Source: Streptococcus sp. bf_0095 (GTDB lineage Bacteria > Bacillota > Bacilli > Lactobacillales > Streptococcaceae). From it: a stretch of DNA of 64,000 bases. Where the stretch lies: positions 186,001-250,000 of the forward strand of contig NZ_RCYU01000003.1 of NCBI RefSeq assembly GCF_004166885.1, written 5' to 3'. Of this stretch, positions 11,587 through 19,147 are shown piece by piece. Positions within the stretch are counted from its first letter, which is position 1, and the number at the start of each line of letters is the position of its first letter. Position numbers and translations under genes: made by a program. A model generated the notes under the pieces. It was not told where the DNA came from. It saw nothing but the letters and a program-made list of their open reading frames with translations, and ran no database searches.

Positions 11587-12046
11587 ACGTACCCAAGTAA
11601 TCGCGCATTTAGCCATTTTAACCGCCTTGACAGTTGTGCTAGGCTATTATACCAAGTTGCCAACTCCGACCGGGATGGTGACCTTGCTGGATCTAGGCGT
11701 CTACTTTACCGCCTTTTATCTGGGGCGCAAAGAAGGAGCAGTGGTCGGTGGTCTTGGTGCCTTTCTCTTGGACCTCCTCTCTGGCTATCCTCAATGGATG
11801 TTCTTTAGTCTCTTGTTCCACGGAGCTCAAGGCTACTTTGCTGGCTTTAAAGGAAAAGCCCGTTACATCGGTCTGCTTCTAGGAACGGTTATCATGGTAG
11901 GCGGCTATGCCCTAGCATCAGCGCTCTTTTTAGGAAATACCTGGGTAGCGGCCATTGAAGAGGTTCCTCATAATTTGGTTCAAAACTTCGTTGGGATGGC
12001 TCTGGGATATGCTCTGTACCATTTCTTGCCAAAGAAGGGGAATTAG
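11576..12046 (+). CDS. ECF transporter S component, probably vitamin B6 or HMP
   Basis: 156 residues, about five to six hydrophobic helices, with the small-S-protein pattern VIAHLAILTALTVVLGY at the N-terminus (the AxxxA-like helix that contacts EcfT) and a conserved FFSLLFHGAQGYFAG segment. S components bind a vitamin and use the shared EcfA-EcfA'-T module, which is not in this window. The ATG at 11576 lies within the end of the kinase gene, so substrate identity is inferred from that kinase. Members next to pyridoxine kinases have been called PdxU-type. Confidence 0.75.
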   Translation: MTNKRTQVIAHLAILTALTVVLGYYTKLPTPTGMVTLLDLGVYFTAFYLGRKEGAVVGGLGAFLLDLLSGYPQWMFFSLLFHGAQGYFAGFKGKARYIGLLLGTVIMVGGYALASALFLGNTWVAAIEEVPHNLVQNFVGMALGYALYHFLPKKGN

Positions 12047-12049
12047 AGG

Positions 12050-12613
12050 ATGGAGTTAGAGCAATTAAAAAGAGAAACCCAGGAGATTTTGCTGGATCTT
12101 TTATCCAAGGCCAATCTGCGTCAGGGACAAATCCTCGTATTAGGCCTGTCCACCAGTGAAGTCGCTGGCGCAAGTATCGGGAAGAACTCAAGCCTAGAGA
12201 TTGGGCAAGCCATTGTGAAAACCATCCTAGATACCCTAACTCCCAAAGGGATTTACTTAGCTGTCCAAGGATGTGAGCATCTTAACCGCGCTCTGGTGGT
12301 CGAACGTGAACTAGCAGAAAAGAAAGACTTAGAAATCGTCAATGTACTACCGAGCCTCCATGCGGGTGGTGCCGGACAGTTGGCAGCCTTCGGTTATATG
12401 AAAGACCCAGTCGAAGTTGAATTTATCACAGCTCAGGCTGGTTTGGATATTGGAGATACCTCTATCGGCATGCATGTCAAGCATGTGCAAGTACCCGTTC
12501 GCCCTGTCTTGAAAGAACTGGGTGGCGCTCATGTGACGGCTCTAGCGAGTCGTCCAAAGTTAATCGGTGGGGCGCGTGCTACTTATCAAGAAGATCCACT
12601 TCGAAAATCTTAA
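12050..12613 (+). CDS. UPF0340 / TIGR01440 family protein (YwlG-like)
   Basis: 187 residues; matches the conserved YwlG family (DUF436) through [51 protein letters not shown] and [11 protein letters not shown]. No biochemical role is established to my knowledge. The many conserved Gly, His and Ser residues suggest a small-molecule or metal site. It starts 4 nt after the ECF S component and ends the operon, followed by a terminator. The repeated association with vitamin kinases is a lead only. Confidence 0.85.
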   Translation: MELEQLKRETQEILLDLLSKANLRQGQILVLGLSTSEVAGASIGKNSSLEIGQAIVKTILDTLTPKGIYLAVQGCEHLNRALVVERELAEKKDLEIVNVLPSLHAGGAGQLAAFGYMKDPVEVEFITAQAGLDIGDTSIGMHVKHVQVPVRPVLKELGGAHVTALASRPKLIGGARATYQEDPLRKS

Positions 12614-12621
12614 TAGTAAGG

Positions 12622-12652
12622 AAACTAGTTCAGGCATGGACTAGTTTTTTTT
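12622..12652 (+). terminator. Terminator of the truA operon
   Basis: AAACTAG ... CTAGTTT inverted repeat followed by eight Ts. Confidence 0.85.
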
Positions 12653-12767
12653 GTTCCGGGTTAATTTTTGAGATAGGAAAGAGATTTTAAATCTTTGGGT
12701 CTCCAGAAACCACTATGAAATTCCTCTAAAAAGAAGCAGTTTCCACAAAACCAAGATGCCCAAAAAC

Positions 12768-12795
12768 TTGCATTTTCGAAGTTTTATGGTAAAAT
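12768..12795 (+). promoter_or_regulatory. tig promoter
   Basis: TTGCAT (12768-12773), 16-bp spacer, extended -10 TGGTAAAAT (12787-12795). Confidence 0.65.
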
Positions 12796-12832
12796 TATTA
12801 GGAATGACTATATTATTTTAAGGAGAGACAGA

Positions 12833-14116
12833 ATGTCTGTATCATTTGAAAACAAAGAAACAAACCGCGGAGTATTGACTTTTACCATCAGTCAAGACCA
12901 AATTAAACCAGCTTTAGACCGCGTGTTTGAGTCTGTTAAGAAAAACTTGAACGTACCAGGATTCCGTAAAGGTCACCTTCCACGTCCGATCTTCAACCAA
13001 CGTTTTGGTGAAGAATCACTTTATCAAGATGCTTTGAACGATCTTCTTCCAGCAGCTTATGAAGCAGCAGTAAAAGAAGCAGGCCTTGAAGTAGTTGCTC
13101 AACCAACTTTTGACGTTGTATCAATGGAAAAAGGTCAAGATTGGACATTGACAGCAAATGTTGTTACAAAACCAGAAGTAAAATTGGGTGCTTACAAAGA
13201 CCTTGAAGTATCTGTAGAAGTTTCTAAAGAAGTAACAGATGAAGATGTAGATGCACGTATCGAACGCGAACGCAACAACTTGGCTGAATTGGTAATCAAA
13301 GAAGGACCAGCAGCTGAAGGTGATACCGTTGTGATCGACTTTGTAGGTTCTGTTGACGGTGTTGAGTTTGACGGAGGAAAAGGAGATAACTTCTCACTTG
13401 GACTTGGTTCAGGTCAATTCATCCCAGGTTTCGAAGACCAATTGGTTGGACACTCAGCTGGTGAGACAGTTGATGTCATCGTAACTTTCCCAGAAAACTA
13501 CCAAGCAACTGACCTTGCGGGTAAAGAAGCAAAATTCGTGACAACCATCCACGAAGTAAAAGCAAAAGAAGTACCAGCTCTTGACGATGAATTGGCAAAA
13601 GACATCGATGAAGAAGTTGAAACTCTTGCTGAATTGAAAGAAAAATACCGCAAAGAGTTGGCTGAAGCAAAAGAAGAAGCTTACAAAGATGCAGTTGAGT
13701 CAGCAGCGATTGACCTTGCAGTAGAAAATGCAGAAATCGTTGACCTTCCAGAAGAAATGATCCACGAAGAAGTACACCGTGCTGTTAACGAATTCCTTGG
13801 AAACATGCAACGTCAAGGAATCTCTCCAGACATGTACTTCCAAATCACTGGTACAACTCAAGAAGATCTTCACAAACAATATGAAGCAGATGCAGCAGCA
13901 CGTACTAAGACAAACCTTGTCGTAGAAGCAGTTGCTAAAGCAGAAGGCTTCGAAGCAACTGACGAAGAAGTAACTGCAGAAATCGAACAATTGGCAGCAG
14001 ACTATAACATGCCAGTTGAACAAGTTCGTAGCTTGCTTTCACCAGAAATGTTGAAACACGACATCGCTGTGAAGAAAGCTGTTGAAGTGATCACAAGTAC
14101 TGCAAAAGTAAAATAA
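12833..14116 (+). CDS. tig: Trigger factor, ribosome-associated chaperone and PPIase
   Basis: 427 residues, the normal length. The N-terminal ribosome-binding domain carries the signature [14 protein letters not shown] (residues about 42-55); the FKBP-type peptidyl-prolyl isomerase domain spans about 150-245 ([35 protein letters not shown]); the long helical C-terminal substrate cradle follows. It binds at the peptide exit tunnel and shields nascent chains. Ribosome site AAGGAGAG is 5 nt before the ATG. Codons are strongly biased (CTT, CCA, GAA, ACT), as expected for a highly expressed gene. It has its own promoter and terminator. Confidence 0.97.
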   Translation: MSVSFENKETNRGVLTFTISQDQIKPALDRVFESVKKNLNVPGFRKGHLPRPIFNQRFGEESLYQDALNDLLPAAYEAAVKEAGLEVVAQPTFDVVSMEKGQDWTLTANVVTKPEVKLGAYKDLEVSVEVSKEVTDEDVDARIERERNNLAELVIKEGPAAEGDTVVIDFVGSVDGVEFDGGKGDNFSLGLGSGQFIPGFEDQLVGHSAGETVDVIVTFPENYQATDLAGKEAKFVTTIHEVKAKEVPALDDELAKDIDEEVETLAELKEKYRKELAEAKEEAYKDAVESAAIDLAVENAEIVDLPEEMIHEEVHRAVNEFLGNMQRQGISPDMYFQITGTTQEDLHKQYEADAAARTKTNLVVEAVAKAEGFEATDEEVTAEIEQLAADYNMPVEQVRSLLSPEMLKHDIAVKKAVEVITSTAKVK

Positions 14117-14152
14117 AAAAGACGATCTTCCATCTTGATGGAAACAAGTCAT

Positions 14153-14198
14153 AAGAAGAAAAGCTGAGGCCATGTGTCCCGGCTTTTCTCTTCTTCTT
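14153..14198 (+). terminator. tig terminator
   Basis: AAGAAGAAAAGC pairs with GCTTTTCTCTTCTTCTT across a GC-containing loop; the 3' arm itself is pyrimidine-rich instead of having a separate T-run. Confidence 0.6.
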
Positions 14199-14214
14199 GG
14201 CGCGGAATTTTCCT

Positions 14215-14243
14215 TTGACGAAAGGGGAAAATTATCGTACAAT
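14215..14243 (+). promoter_or_regulatory. rpoE promoter
   Basis: TTGACG (14215-14220), 17-bp spacer, TACAAT (14238-14243). The leader of about 85 nt holds a perfect hairpin CTCTTTTT-taatg-AAAAAGAG at 14280-14300. Confidence 0.75.
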
Positions 14244-14334
14244 AGAGTGTAACGATAAATGATGTATTCTAGGGGTATCCTCTTTTTTAATGAAAAAGAG
14301 TGTTGCCTTGAGATAAAAATGAAGGAGATCTACC

Positions 14335-14913
14335 TTGGAATTAGAAGTATTTGCTGGACAAGAAAAAAGTGAACTTTCAATGATTGAAGTAGCCCGTGCG
14401 ATTTTGGAGTCACGTGGGCGTGATCATGAAATGTATTTCAATGACCTGGTCAATGAAATTCAAAACTACCTCGAAAAATCAAACAGTGAAATTCGTGAAG
14501 CTCTTCCCTTGTTCTATACAGAATTAAATGTGGATGGAAGCTTTATCCCACTAGGAGACAACAAATGGGGACTTCGCTCATGGTATGCAATCGATGAGGT
14601 AGATGAAGAAATCATCGCTCTTGAAGAAACTGATGAAGACGAAGAGCCTAAGAAACGTAAGAAAAAACGTGTCAACGCCTTTATGGATGGAGACGAAGAC
14701 GCGATCGATTACAATGCGGATGATCCAGAAGACGAAGATGTCTATGAAGCAGATCCAGCGCTTACTTACGATGATGAAAATCCAGAAGATGAGAAGGATG
14801 AAGTGGAAGCCTATGACGCTGAAATCAATGAAATCTCACCAGATGAGTTGGATGAAGAAGTTGAGTTAAGTGACGAAGAAGACGAAGAAGAGTCTTACGA
14901 AGACGAAGAATAA
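14335..14913 (+). CDS. rpoE: RNA polymerase delta subunit
   Basis: 192 residues. The TTG start at 14335 is chosen because AAGGAGAT ends 5 nt before it and the family begins (M/L)[17 protein letters not shown]. The N-terminal about 90 residues form the folded HARE-HTH domain; the remainder is a very acidic disordered tail (runs of DE with a basic KKRKKKR patch at about 105-110), the hallmark of Gram-positive delta. Delta helps recycle RNA polymerase and increases sensitivity to the initiating NTP. It is a single-gene unit with a strong promoter and a UUCG-capped terminator. Confidence 0.96.
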   Translation: MELEVFAGQEKSELSMIEVARAILESRGRDHEMYFNDLVNEIQNYLEKSNSEIREALPLFYTELNVDGSFIPLGDNKWGLRSWYAIDEVDEEIIALEETDEDEEPKKRKKKRVNAFMDGDEDAIDYNADDPEDEDVYEADPALTYDDENPEDEKDEVEAYDAEINEISPDELDEEVELSDEEDEEESYEDEE

Positions 14914-14919
14914 TAATCC

Positions 14920-14949
14920 AAAAAACAAGGAATTCGTTCCTTGTTTTTT
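14920..14949 (+). terminator. rpoE terminator with UUCG tetraloop
   Basis: A perfect 13-bp stem AAAAAACAAGGAA / TTCCTTGTTTTTT closed by TTCG. The A-tract on the other arm could stop transcription in both directions. Confidence 0.95.
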
Positions 14950-14954
14950 GTTTG

Positions 14955-14984
14955 CTTGAAGGAGGCTTCAAGGAGGAGTATAAT
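14955..14984 (+). promoter_or_regulatory. Promoter with overlapping palindrome, B3/B4 gene
   Basis: TTGAAG (14956-14961), 17-bp spacer, consensus TATAAT (14979-14984). A perfect inverted repeat CTTGAAG-gagg-CTTCAAG (14955-14972) covers the -35 box and half the spacer, the position of a repressor operator. No regulator is adjacent. Confidence 0.6.
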
Positions 14985-15025
14985 AAGGGTGTAAGAATGA
15001 TGTAGCGAAGAAGGAGGAAGGACAT

Positions 15026-15721
15026 ATGGACTGGATACTTGATCAAAGTTTGGTGGATTTGGGGATTGAGACAGTTGTAATCGGAGTGGCCAAACAGGTG
15101 GACCCACAAGCTCCCTTATCTGCAACTTTTCTAGCTAAAAAGAAGGAGATGGAAACTTGGGCCTTAAATTGTGATCTCAGCTCGGTGAAAGAGGAGGCAG
15201 CTGTACAAGGCTATATGGACTTGTTGAAGGAAGTAGGGCGTAGTGTCAAAAAGAACCCGCCAACTATTCTCGCTTTGATTAAGAATATCCAAAGTCGAGG
15301 CTTCCTACCGACGATCAATAGTGTGATTGATATCTATAATGTTGAATGTCTCCGTTCCTTTTTAGCCATTGGAGGGCATGATCTGGATAAAATCCAGGGA
15401 CCAATCGAGTTTACGATTAGTCAAAGAGAGGATACCTTTTTGCCCATCTTATCAACAGAAAAGCATGTTAGTGAAACCGATCCGGTCTACCGAGATCAAG
15501 AGGGTATTATGGCCTGGCTAGATGTGAGAGATGGTGAACGCTATAAGATGGAGGAAACTACCCGCAATGCCCTCTTTATCATCCAGGGAAACAGAGCGAT
15601 ATCTGTAGAGATGCGCTTGGAAGCACTGGAGCGGATTAGAGAAGACTTGTCATCTTGCATGCCCGATTTAGAATTTGAAAAATATCTGGTTACCCCCAGT
15701 GAGACAATTCCAGTCCCTTAA
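15026..15721 (+). CDS. B3/B4 tRNA-binding domain protein (PheRS-beta-like)
   Basis: 231 residues, matching free-standing proteins with the B3/B4 domain of phenylalanyl-tRNA synthetase beta chain, which in PheRS contributes to editing. Visible: a GYMDLLKEVG segment, then NPPTILALIKNIQSRGFLPTINSVIDIYN, the conserved B3/B4 core, and ending with an AWLDVRDGERYKMEETTRNAL strand-helix pattern. In this family the conserved Asn in 'INSVVDIYN' and the final barrel are typical. Proposed role: trans-editing or amino-acid metabolism; unproven. AAGGAGG at 15011 supports the ATG. Confidence 0.8.
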   Translation: MDWILDQSLVDLGIETVVIGVAKQVDPQAPLSATFLAKKKEMETWALNCDLSSVKEEAAVQGYMDLLKEVGRSVKKNPPTILALIKNIQSRGFLPTINSVIDIYNVECLRSFLAIGGHDLDKIQGPIEFTISQREDTFLPILSTEKHVSETDPVYRDQEGIMAWLDVRDGERYKMEETTRNALFIIQGNRAISVEMRLEALERIREDLSSCMPDLEFEKYLVTPSETIPVP

Positions 15722-15839
15722 AGAAGAACTCCTATATTCGGGATGAGTTCTCATCTGGACATAAGAGAGATGTGAAGTATCCAACACTCTTCTTGACCTG
15801 TGAGAATCTGCAAACTTTGAAAAAAGTTTGAAAAAAATC

Positions 15840-15868
15840 TTGACAAGAAAGTAGAAGATTGATATACT
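15840..15868 (+). promoter_or_regulatory. tRNA-Leu promoter
   Basis: Consensus TTGACA (15840-15845), 17-bp spacer, TATACT (15863-15868), 16 nt before the mature tRNA 5' end. Confidence 0.85.
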
Positions 15869-15884
15869 AGTAAGGTACTCAATC

Positions 15885-15970
15885 GCGGGGATGGCGGAAT
15901 TGGCAGACGCGCAGGACTAAGGATCCTGTGACCGCTTTAGGTCGTGAGGGTTCAAGTCCCTCTCTCCGCA
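15885..15970 (+). tRNA. tRNA-Leu (anticodon AAG)
   Basis: 86 nt, class II with a long variable arm. Acceptor GCGGGGA/TCTCCGC (one G-U), anticodon stem CAGGA/TCCTG with loop CTAAGGA giving anticodon AAG (A34 probably read as inosine, decoding CUU/CUC), T-arm GGGTTCAAGTCCC. CCA is not encoded. Own promoter and UUCG terminator, so monocistronic. Confidence 0.95.
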
Positions 15971-15980
15971 TCGGATAATC

Positions 15981-16004
15981 AAGGCAGCTTCGGCTGTCTT
16001 TTTT
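15981..16004 (+). terminator. tRNA-Leu terminator
   Basis: AAGGCAGC-TTCG-GCTGTCTT followed by T-run; UUCG tetraloop. Confidence 0.88.
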
Positions 16005-16039
16005 CTTGTTCATTTAGGAGAAAGATTGCTTGAAAGAGA

Positions 16040-16121
16040 AGAAAACGCTTTAAAGCTTCAGGAAAAGCTAGCATTTTCAATGAAAAAGTGATAAAATAAA
16101 CAATGTAAGTGGTTTAACCAC
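16040..16121 (+). promoter_or_regulatory. fba promoter region: cre-like box, extended -10, palindrome
   Basis: An extended -10 TGATAAAAT (16089-16097) with only a weak TAGCAT -35 box at 17-bp spacing. AGAAAACGCTTTAA (16040-16053) matches the cre consensus at 12 of 14 positions, upstream of the promoter, a location where CcpA may activate glycolytic genes. GTGGTTTAACCAC (16109-16121), a perfect palindrome, sits in the early transcript or operator position. Confidence 0.5.
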
Positions 16122-16147
16122 AATAAATTAGAGGAGGCCTACAACTA

Positions 16148-17029
16148 ATGGCAATCGTTTCAGCAGAAAAATTTGTCCAAGCAGCTCGTGACAATGGTTA
16201 CGCAGTTGGTGGATTTAATACAAACAACCTTGAGTGGACTCAAGCTATCTTGCGTGCAGCAGAAGCTAAAAAAGCTCCAGTTTTGATTCAAACTTCTATG
16301 GGTGCTGCTAAATACATGGGTGGTTACAAAGTAGCTCGCAACATGATCGCTAACCTTGTTGAAGCAATGGGTATCACTGTACCAGTTGCAATCCACCTTG
16401 ACCATGGTCACTACGAAGATGCTCTTGAGTGTATCGAAGTTGGTTACACTTCAATCATGTTCGACGGATCACACCTTCCAGTTGAAGAAAACCTTAAATT
16501 GGCGAAAGAAGTTGTAGAAAAAGCTCACGCTAAAGGTATCTCAGTTGAAGCTGAAGTTGGTACAATCGGTGGTGAAGAAGATGGTATCGTTGGTAAAGGT
16601 GAATTGGCACCAATCGAAGATGCTAAAGCAATGGTTGCTACAGGAATCGACTTCTTGGCAGCAGGTATTGGTAACATCCACGGTCCATACCCAGCAAACT
16701 GGGAAGGTCTTGACCTTGACCACTTGAAGAAATTGACAGAAGCTCTTCCAGGATTCCCAATCGTATTGCACGGTGGTTCAGGTATCCCTGATGAGCAAAT
16801 CAAAGAAGCTATCAAACTTGGTGTTGCGAAAGTTAACGTTAACACTGAGTGCCAAATCGCATTCGCTAACGCAACTCGTCAATTCGTACGTGAATACGAT
16901 GCAAACGAAGCAGAATACGACAAGAAGAAACTCTTCGACCCACGTAAATTCTTGAAACCAGGATTCGAAGCAATCACAGCTTCAGTTGAAGAACGTATCG
17001 ACGTATTTGGTAGCGAAAACAAAGCTTAA
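16148..17029 (+). CDS. fba: Class II fructose-1,6-bisphosphate aldolase
   Basis: 293 residues. Zinc/substrate motifs: HLDHGHYEDAL (His of the metal site), FDGSHLPVEEN, VEAEVGTIGGEEDG, GIGNIHGPYP (metal His), IVLHGGSGIP and VNVNTECQIA. It cleaves fructose-1,6-bisphosphate to GAP and DHAP in the cytosol; in lac-using streptococci LacD runs in parallel on tagatose-1,6-bisphosphate. Strong codon bias and a GAGGAGGCC ribosome site indicate high expression. A single gene with its own terminator, which recurs about 1 kb downstream. Confidence 0.97.
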   Translation: MAIVSAEKFVQAARDNGYAVGGFNTNNLEWTQAILRAAEAKKAPVLIQTSMGAAKYMGGYKVARNMIANLVEAMGITVPVAIHLDHGHYEDALECIEVGYTSIMFDGSHLPVEENLKLAKEVVEKAHAKGISVEAEVGTIGGEEDGIVGKGELAPIEDAKAMVATGIDFLAAGIGNIHGPYPANWEGLDLDHLKKLTEALPGFPIVLHGGSGIPDEQIKEAIKLGVAKVNVNTECQIAFANATRQFVREYDANEAEYDKKKLFDPRKFLKPGFEAITASVEERIDVFGSENKA

Positions 17030-17045
17030 TCTTGCTTGAAACGTT

Positions 17046-17082
17046 ATTAACCAGAGGTTTATCCATAAGGATAAGCCTTTTT
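17046..17082. repeat. 37-bp direct repeat, copy 1 (over the fba terminator)
   Basis: Begins ATTAACCAGAGG and includes the whole fba terminator stem. Copy 2 at 18031-18067 is identical except A/G in the loop. The two copies bracket the lipoprotein gene. Confidence 0.9.
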
Positions 17083-17084
17083 TT
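17056..17084 (+). terminator. fba terminator
   Basis: GGTTTATCC-ataa-GGATAAGCC followed by seven Ts (one G-U pair). Confidence 0.9.
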
Positions 17085-17172
17085 GATTTTACATTGATTT
17101 TTTCTAACTAATGGTAAATGAATAAAATAGTAAGATAAAATTAATTCGAAGTTACATACAAATGTTAATATA

Positions 17173-17201
17173 TTTACTTCTGTGATGAGTTGTGATAAAA
17201 T
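17173..17201 (+). promoter_or_regulatory. Promoter of the lipoprotein gene
   Basis: TTTACT (17173-17178), 17-bp spacer, extended -10 TGATAAAAT with hexamer 17196-17201. Confidence 0.55.
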
Positions 17202-17237
17202 GAAATCAGTTTTAGGTATATAGGAGGTAGTGTGAAT

Positions 17238-18023
17238 ATGAAAAACACTAAATTATTGTTAACAGTTTTAATAGCTGGATCGTTGCTAACGGCTTGTCAT
17301 ACAAATAATGTATCGAAAGATACTACTTTGCCTGAAAAAAATCCAACTGTAAAATCAGATTCTACATCTAAGTCTAAAAAGAGTTCATCAGTGAAAGATG
17401 TTACAAAAGAGAGTTCGAGTGTAGAGGAGATGAATTCGTTGGCAAAACAATCGAAATCAACTGAGGAAATTTACGCAACTGGAGATATTGTTGTAGGGGA
17501 GAATGGTGATGTAAAACCTGGGATTTATGATTTGGAAATAACAGGAGGTTCAGGAAATATTTTCGGTAATAGGAAGAATCATCTTATGTTGTTTATAAAT
17601 TGGTTAGGAGGTGCACCAGGCACTTCTGTAGACTATCCCTCAAAAATCAGAATAATTTTATTTGAAGGAGATTCATTAGAACTAAAAAGTATCTCTAAAG
17701 TTAAATTTACTGCTGTTCCTGCCCAAGTACAAATGACTAATGAATTAGGAATTGGTGAGTATGTCGTAGGTCGCGATATAAAAGCTGGCACATATAAATT
17801 GACTACAAATGTAAAAATGGATCCTCAATTTGATAATTTAGGTTGGACAGTTGATATTTATAATATTTCAACAAAAAAGACGAAAGAACAAACTTTAACT
17901 CCTGGTAATCAAGATGTTGTTGTGAAGCTAGAAGACGGTGATATAATTTCAACTAGTTTATATAATACAGATCAGGATGTACCAAGTGATGATGCTAGAT
18001 TAATTTTCACTGAATATAAATAG
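17238..18023 (+). CDS. Lipoprotein with two PGxY-type repeat modules
   Basis: 261 residues from ATG 17238 (AGGAGG ends 10 nt upstream; a GTG at 17232, 4 nt from that site, is the alternative and adds two residues). Signal peptide with lipobox LLTAC, lipidated Cys22. A Ser/Lys-rich linker of about 70 residues follows, then two related beta modules: IVVGENGDVKPGIYDLEITG and, near residue 175, GEYVVGRDIKAGTYKLTT. I know this G-x-x-V-G-x-D-(I/V)-x-(A/P)-G-x-Y pattern from secreted Firmicute proteins of unknown role. Codon use is much more AT-rich than fba or lac, and the gene lies between duplicated terminators, so recent acquisition is likely. Confidence 0.8.
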   Translation: MKNTKLLLTVLIAGSLLTACHTNNVSKDTTLPEKNPTVKSDSTSKSKKSSSVKDVTKESSSVEEMNSLAKQSKSTEEIYATGDIVVGENGDVKPGIYDLEITGGSGNIFGNRKNHLMLFINWLGGAPGTSVDYPSKIRIILFEGDSLELKSISKVKFTAVPAQVQMTNELGIGEYVVGRDIKAGTYKLTTNVKMDPQFDNLGWTVDIYNISTKKTKEQTLTPGNQDVVVKLEDGDIISTSLYNTDQDVPSDDARLIFTEYK

Positions 18024-18030
18024 ATTAATA

Positions 18031-18067
18031 ATTAACCAGAGGTTTATCCGTAAGGATAAGCCTTTTT
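18031..18067. repeat. 37-bp direct repeat, copy 2 (terminator of the lipoprotein gene)
   Basis: Matches 17046-17082 with a single difference. The stem GGTTTATCC-gtaa-GGATAAGCC plus T5 terminates the lipoprotein gene just before the lacR regulatory region. Confidence 0.9.
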
Positions 18068-18090
18068 GATTTCTCTTTTTCTAAGAAATG

Positions 18091-18140
18091 TTTGTTTCAA
18101 ACAAATAATGATTGCGATTCTGACAATTTAAGGTTATAAT
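18091..18140 (+). promoter_or_regulatory. lacR promoter with LacR-type operator
   Basis: TTTGTTT-c-AAACAAA (18091-18105) is a perfect palindrome just upstream of TTGCGA (18112-18117), 17-bp spacer, TATAAT (18135-18140). The same AAACA/TGTTT half-sites occur in front of lacA, suggesting autoregulation. Confidence 0.65.
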
Positions 18141-18168
18141 AAACAAAAACGAAGCAAGTAGGTAGGAA

Positions 18169-18924
18169 ATGAAAAAACAGGAAAGACTGAATGAGATTAT
18201 CAATCTGGTCAATAAGGCTGGAACCGTTTATGTTCAAGACATCATGGAAAGTATGCAGGTGTCGGATATGACGGTCCGTCGGGATTTGATTGAATTGGAA
18301 AAACAAGGTCTCCTTATTCGGGTTCGAAATGGAGCCAAAAGTAATCAATTCCTCCCATCACGGGAACTGCCCCATGAAGAGAAGTTGCTAAAGAATATTC
18401 TGGCTAAGCGTGAGGTAGCGAAGAAAGCTAGCGAACTGATAAAAGAAGGTGAGAGTATCTTCCTTGGGCCGGGGACCTCTGTTGAGGTTCTTTCCGAAGC
18501 CATTAATAATAAGGAACTGCGCGTGGTGACAAATTGTCTACCGATTTTCCAAGAGTTGTTAAAGAAGAAAAGTGATACCTTTAAGGTAATCCTCTTAGGA
18601 GGGGAGCTTCGAGAAACCAGTCAAGCTTTTGTCGGCGAGATAACGAACACTCTCATGGAAAGAATGTACTTCTACAAGATGTTTTTTAGTGGGAATGGCA
18701 TTGTGGATGGGCGCGTTCTGACCTCTTCTTTTGAAGAAGCCTATACGCAAAAGTTGGCCTTAGAACGTTCTTCTGAAGCTTACCTACTGATTGACTCCTC
18801 CAAGATTGGCAAGGAAGACTTTACCTCTATCTGTTCCTTGAAAAAAGTAACTGCGGTGATAACGGACGATGCATCTGAGAAAGCACATGAAGAATTAGAG
18901 GAATATACACGTGTGATTGTATAA
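18169..18924 (+). CDS. lacR: Lactose operon repressor LacR, DeoR family
   Basis: 251 residues. The N-terminal DeoR winged helix contains YVQDIMESMQVSDMTVRRDL (recognition helix MTVRRDL). The C-terminal DeoRC phosphosugar sensor shows FLGPGTSVEVLSEAI, VVTNCLPIFQEL, LLGGELRE and LLIDSSKIGKEDF. LacR represses lac genes and is released by tagatose-6-phosphate in streptococci and staphylococci. It lies just ahead of lacABCDTFEG with its own operator and terminator. Confidence 0.95.
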   Translation: MKKQERLNEIINLVNKAGTVYVQDIMESMQVSDMTVRRDLIELEKQGLLIRVRNGAKSNQFLPSRELPHEEKLLKNILAKREVAKKASELIKEGESIFLGPGTSVEVLSEAINNKELRVVTNCLPIFQELLKKKSDTFKVILLGGELRETSQAFVGEITNTLMERMYFYKMFFSGNGIVDGRVLTSSFEEAYTQKLALERSSEAYLLIDSSKIGKEDFTSICSLKKVTAVITDDASEKAHEELEEYTRVIV

Positions 18925-18936
18925 ATAATAAACTGA

Positions 18937-18967
18937 AAAGAGAGAGCGATTCTCTCTTTTTTTGTTT
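18937..18967 (+). terminator. lacR terminator
   Basis: AAAGAGAGA-gcgat-TCTCTCTTT followed by T-run; the T-run merges into the first LacR-type palindrome of the lac promoter. Confidence 0.85.
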
Positions 18968-19073
18968 ATTACAAACAATTTAGGGCTAAAAAATAATAAA
19001 AAATGAAGAAAAAATGAAAAAAATAAACAAAAATAGTTGACAACAAACAAAATTAGCGCTATACTGTGTTTGT
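18962..19073 (+). promoter_or_regulatory. lac operon promoter and LacR-type operators
   Basis: TTGACA (19037-19042), 17-bp spacer, TATACT (19060-19065). Half-sites ACAAACA (19043-19049) and TGTTTGT (19067-19073) flank the -10 box as inverted arms, and a further palindrome TTGTTT-attac-AAACAA lies at 18962-18978. The spacing would allow LacR looping. I do not see a good cre here. Confidence 0.7.
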
Positions 19074-19147
19074 GAATAACAAAACGAAGTCGAATGAAGA
19101 AAGAGGAGAACTTTCTTTGTTGACGGAAATGCAAAAAGGAGAAGCAT

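Noticed and set aside
13700..14023. 107-codon antisense ORF within tig, and similar antisense ORFs in strH, fba, lacE and ilvC
   Set aside because: These arise from biased codon use on the coding strand; no ribosome sites or promoters, and the sense proteins are certain.
15725..15751. AGAACTC/GAGTTCT hairpin after the B3/B4 gene as a terminator
   Set aside because: No T-run follows and the stem is short; termination there cannot be supported.
17232..17237. GTG at 17232 as start of the lipoprotein
   Set aside because: Only 4 nt from the AGGAGG site and adds just Met-Asn before the standard MKN signal start; ATG 17238 preferred, though not proven.
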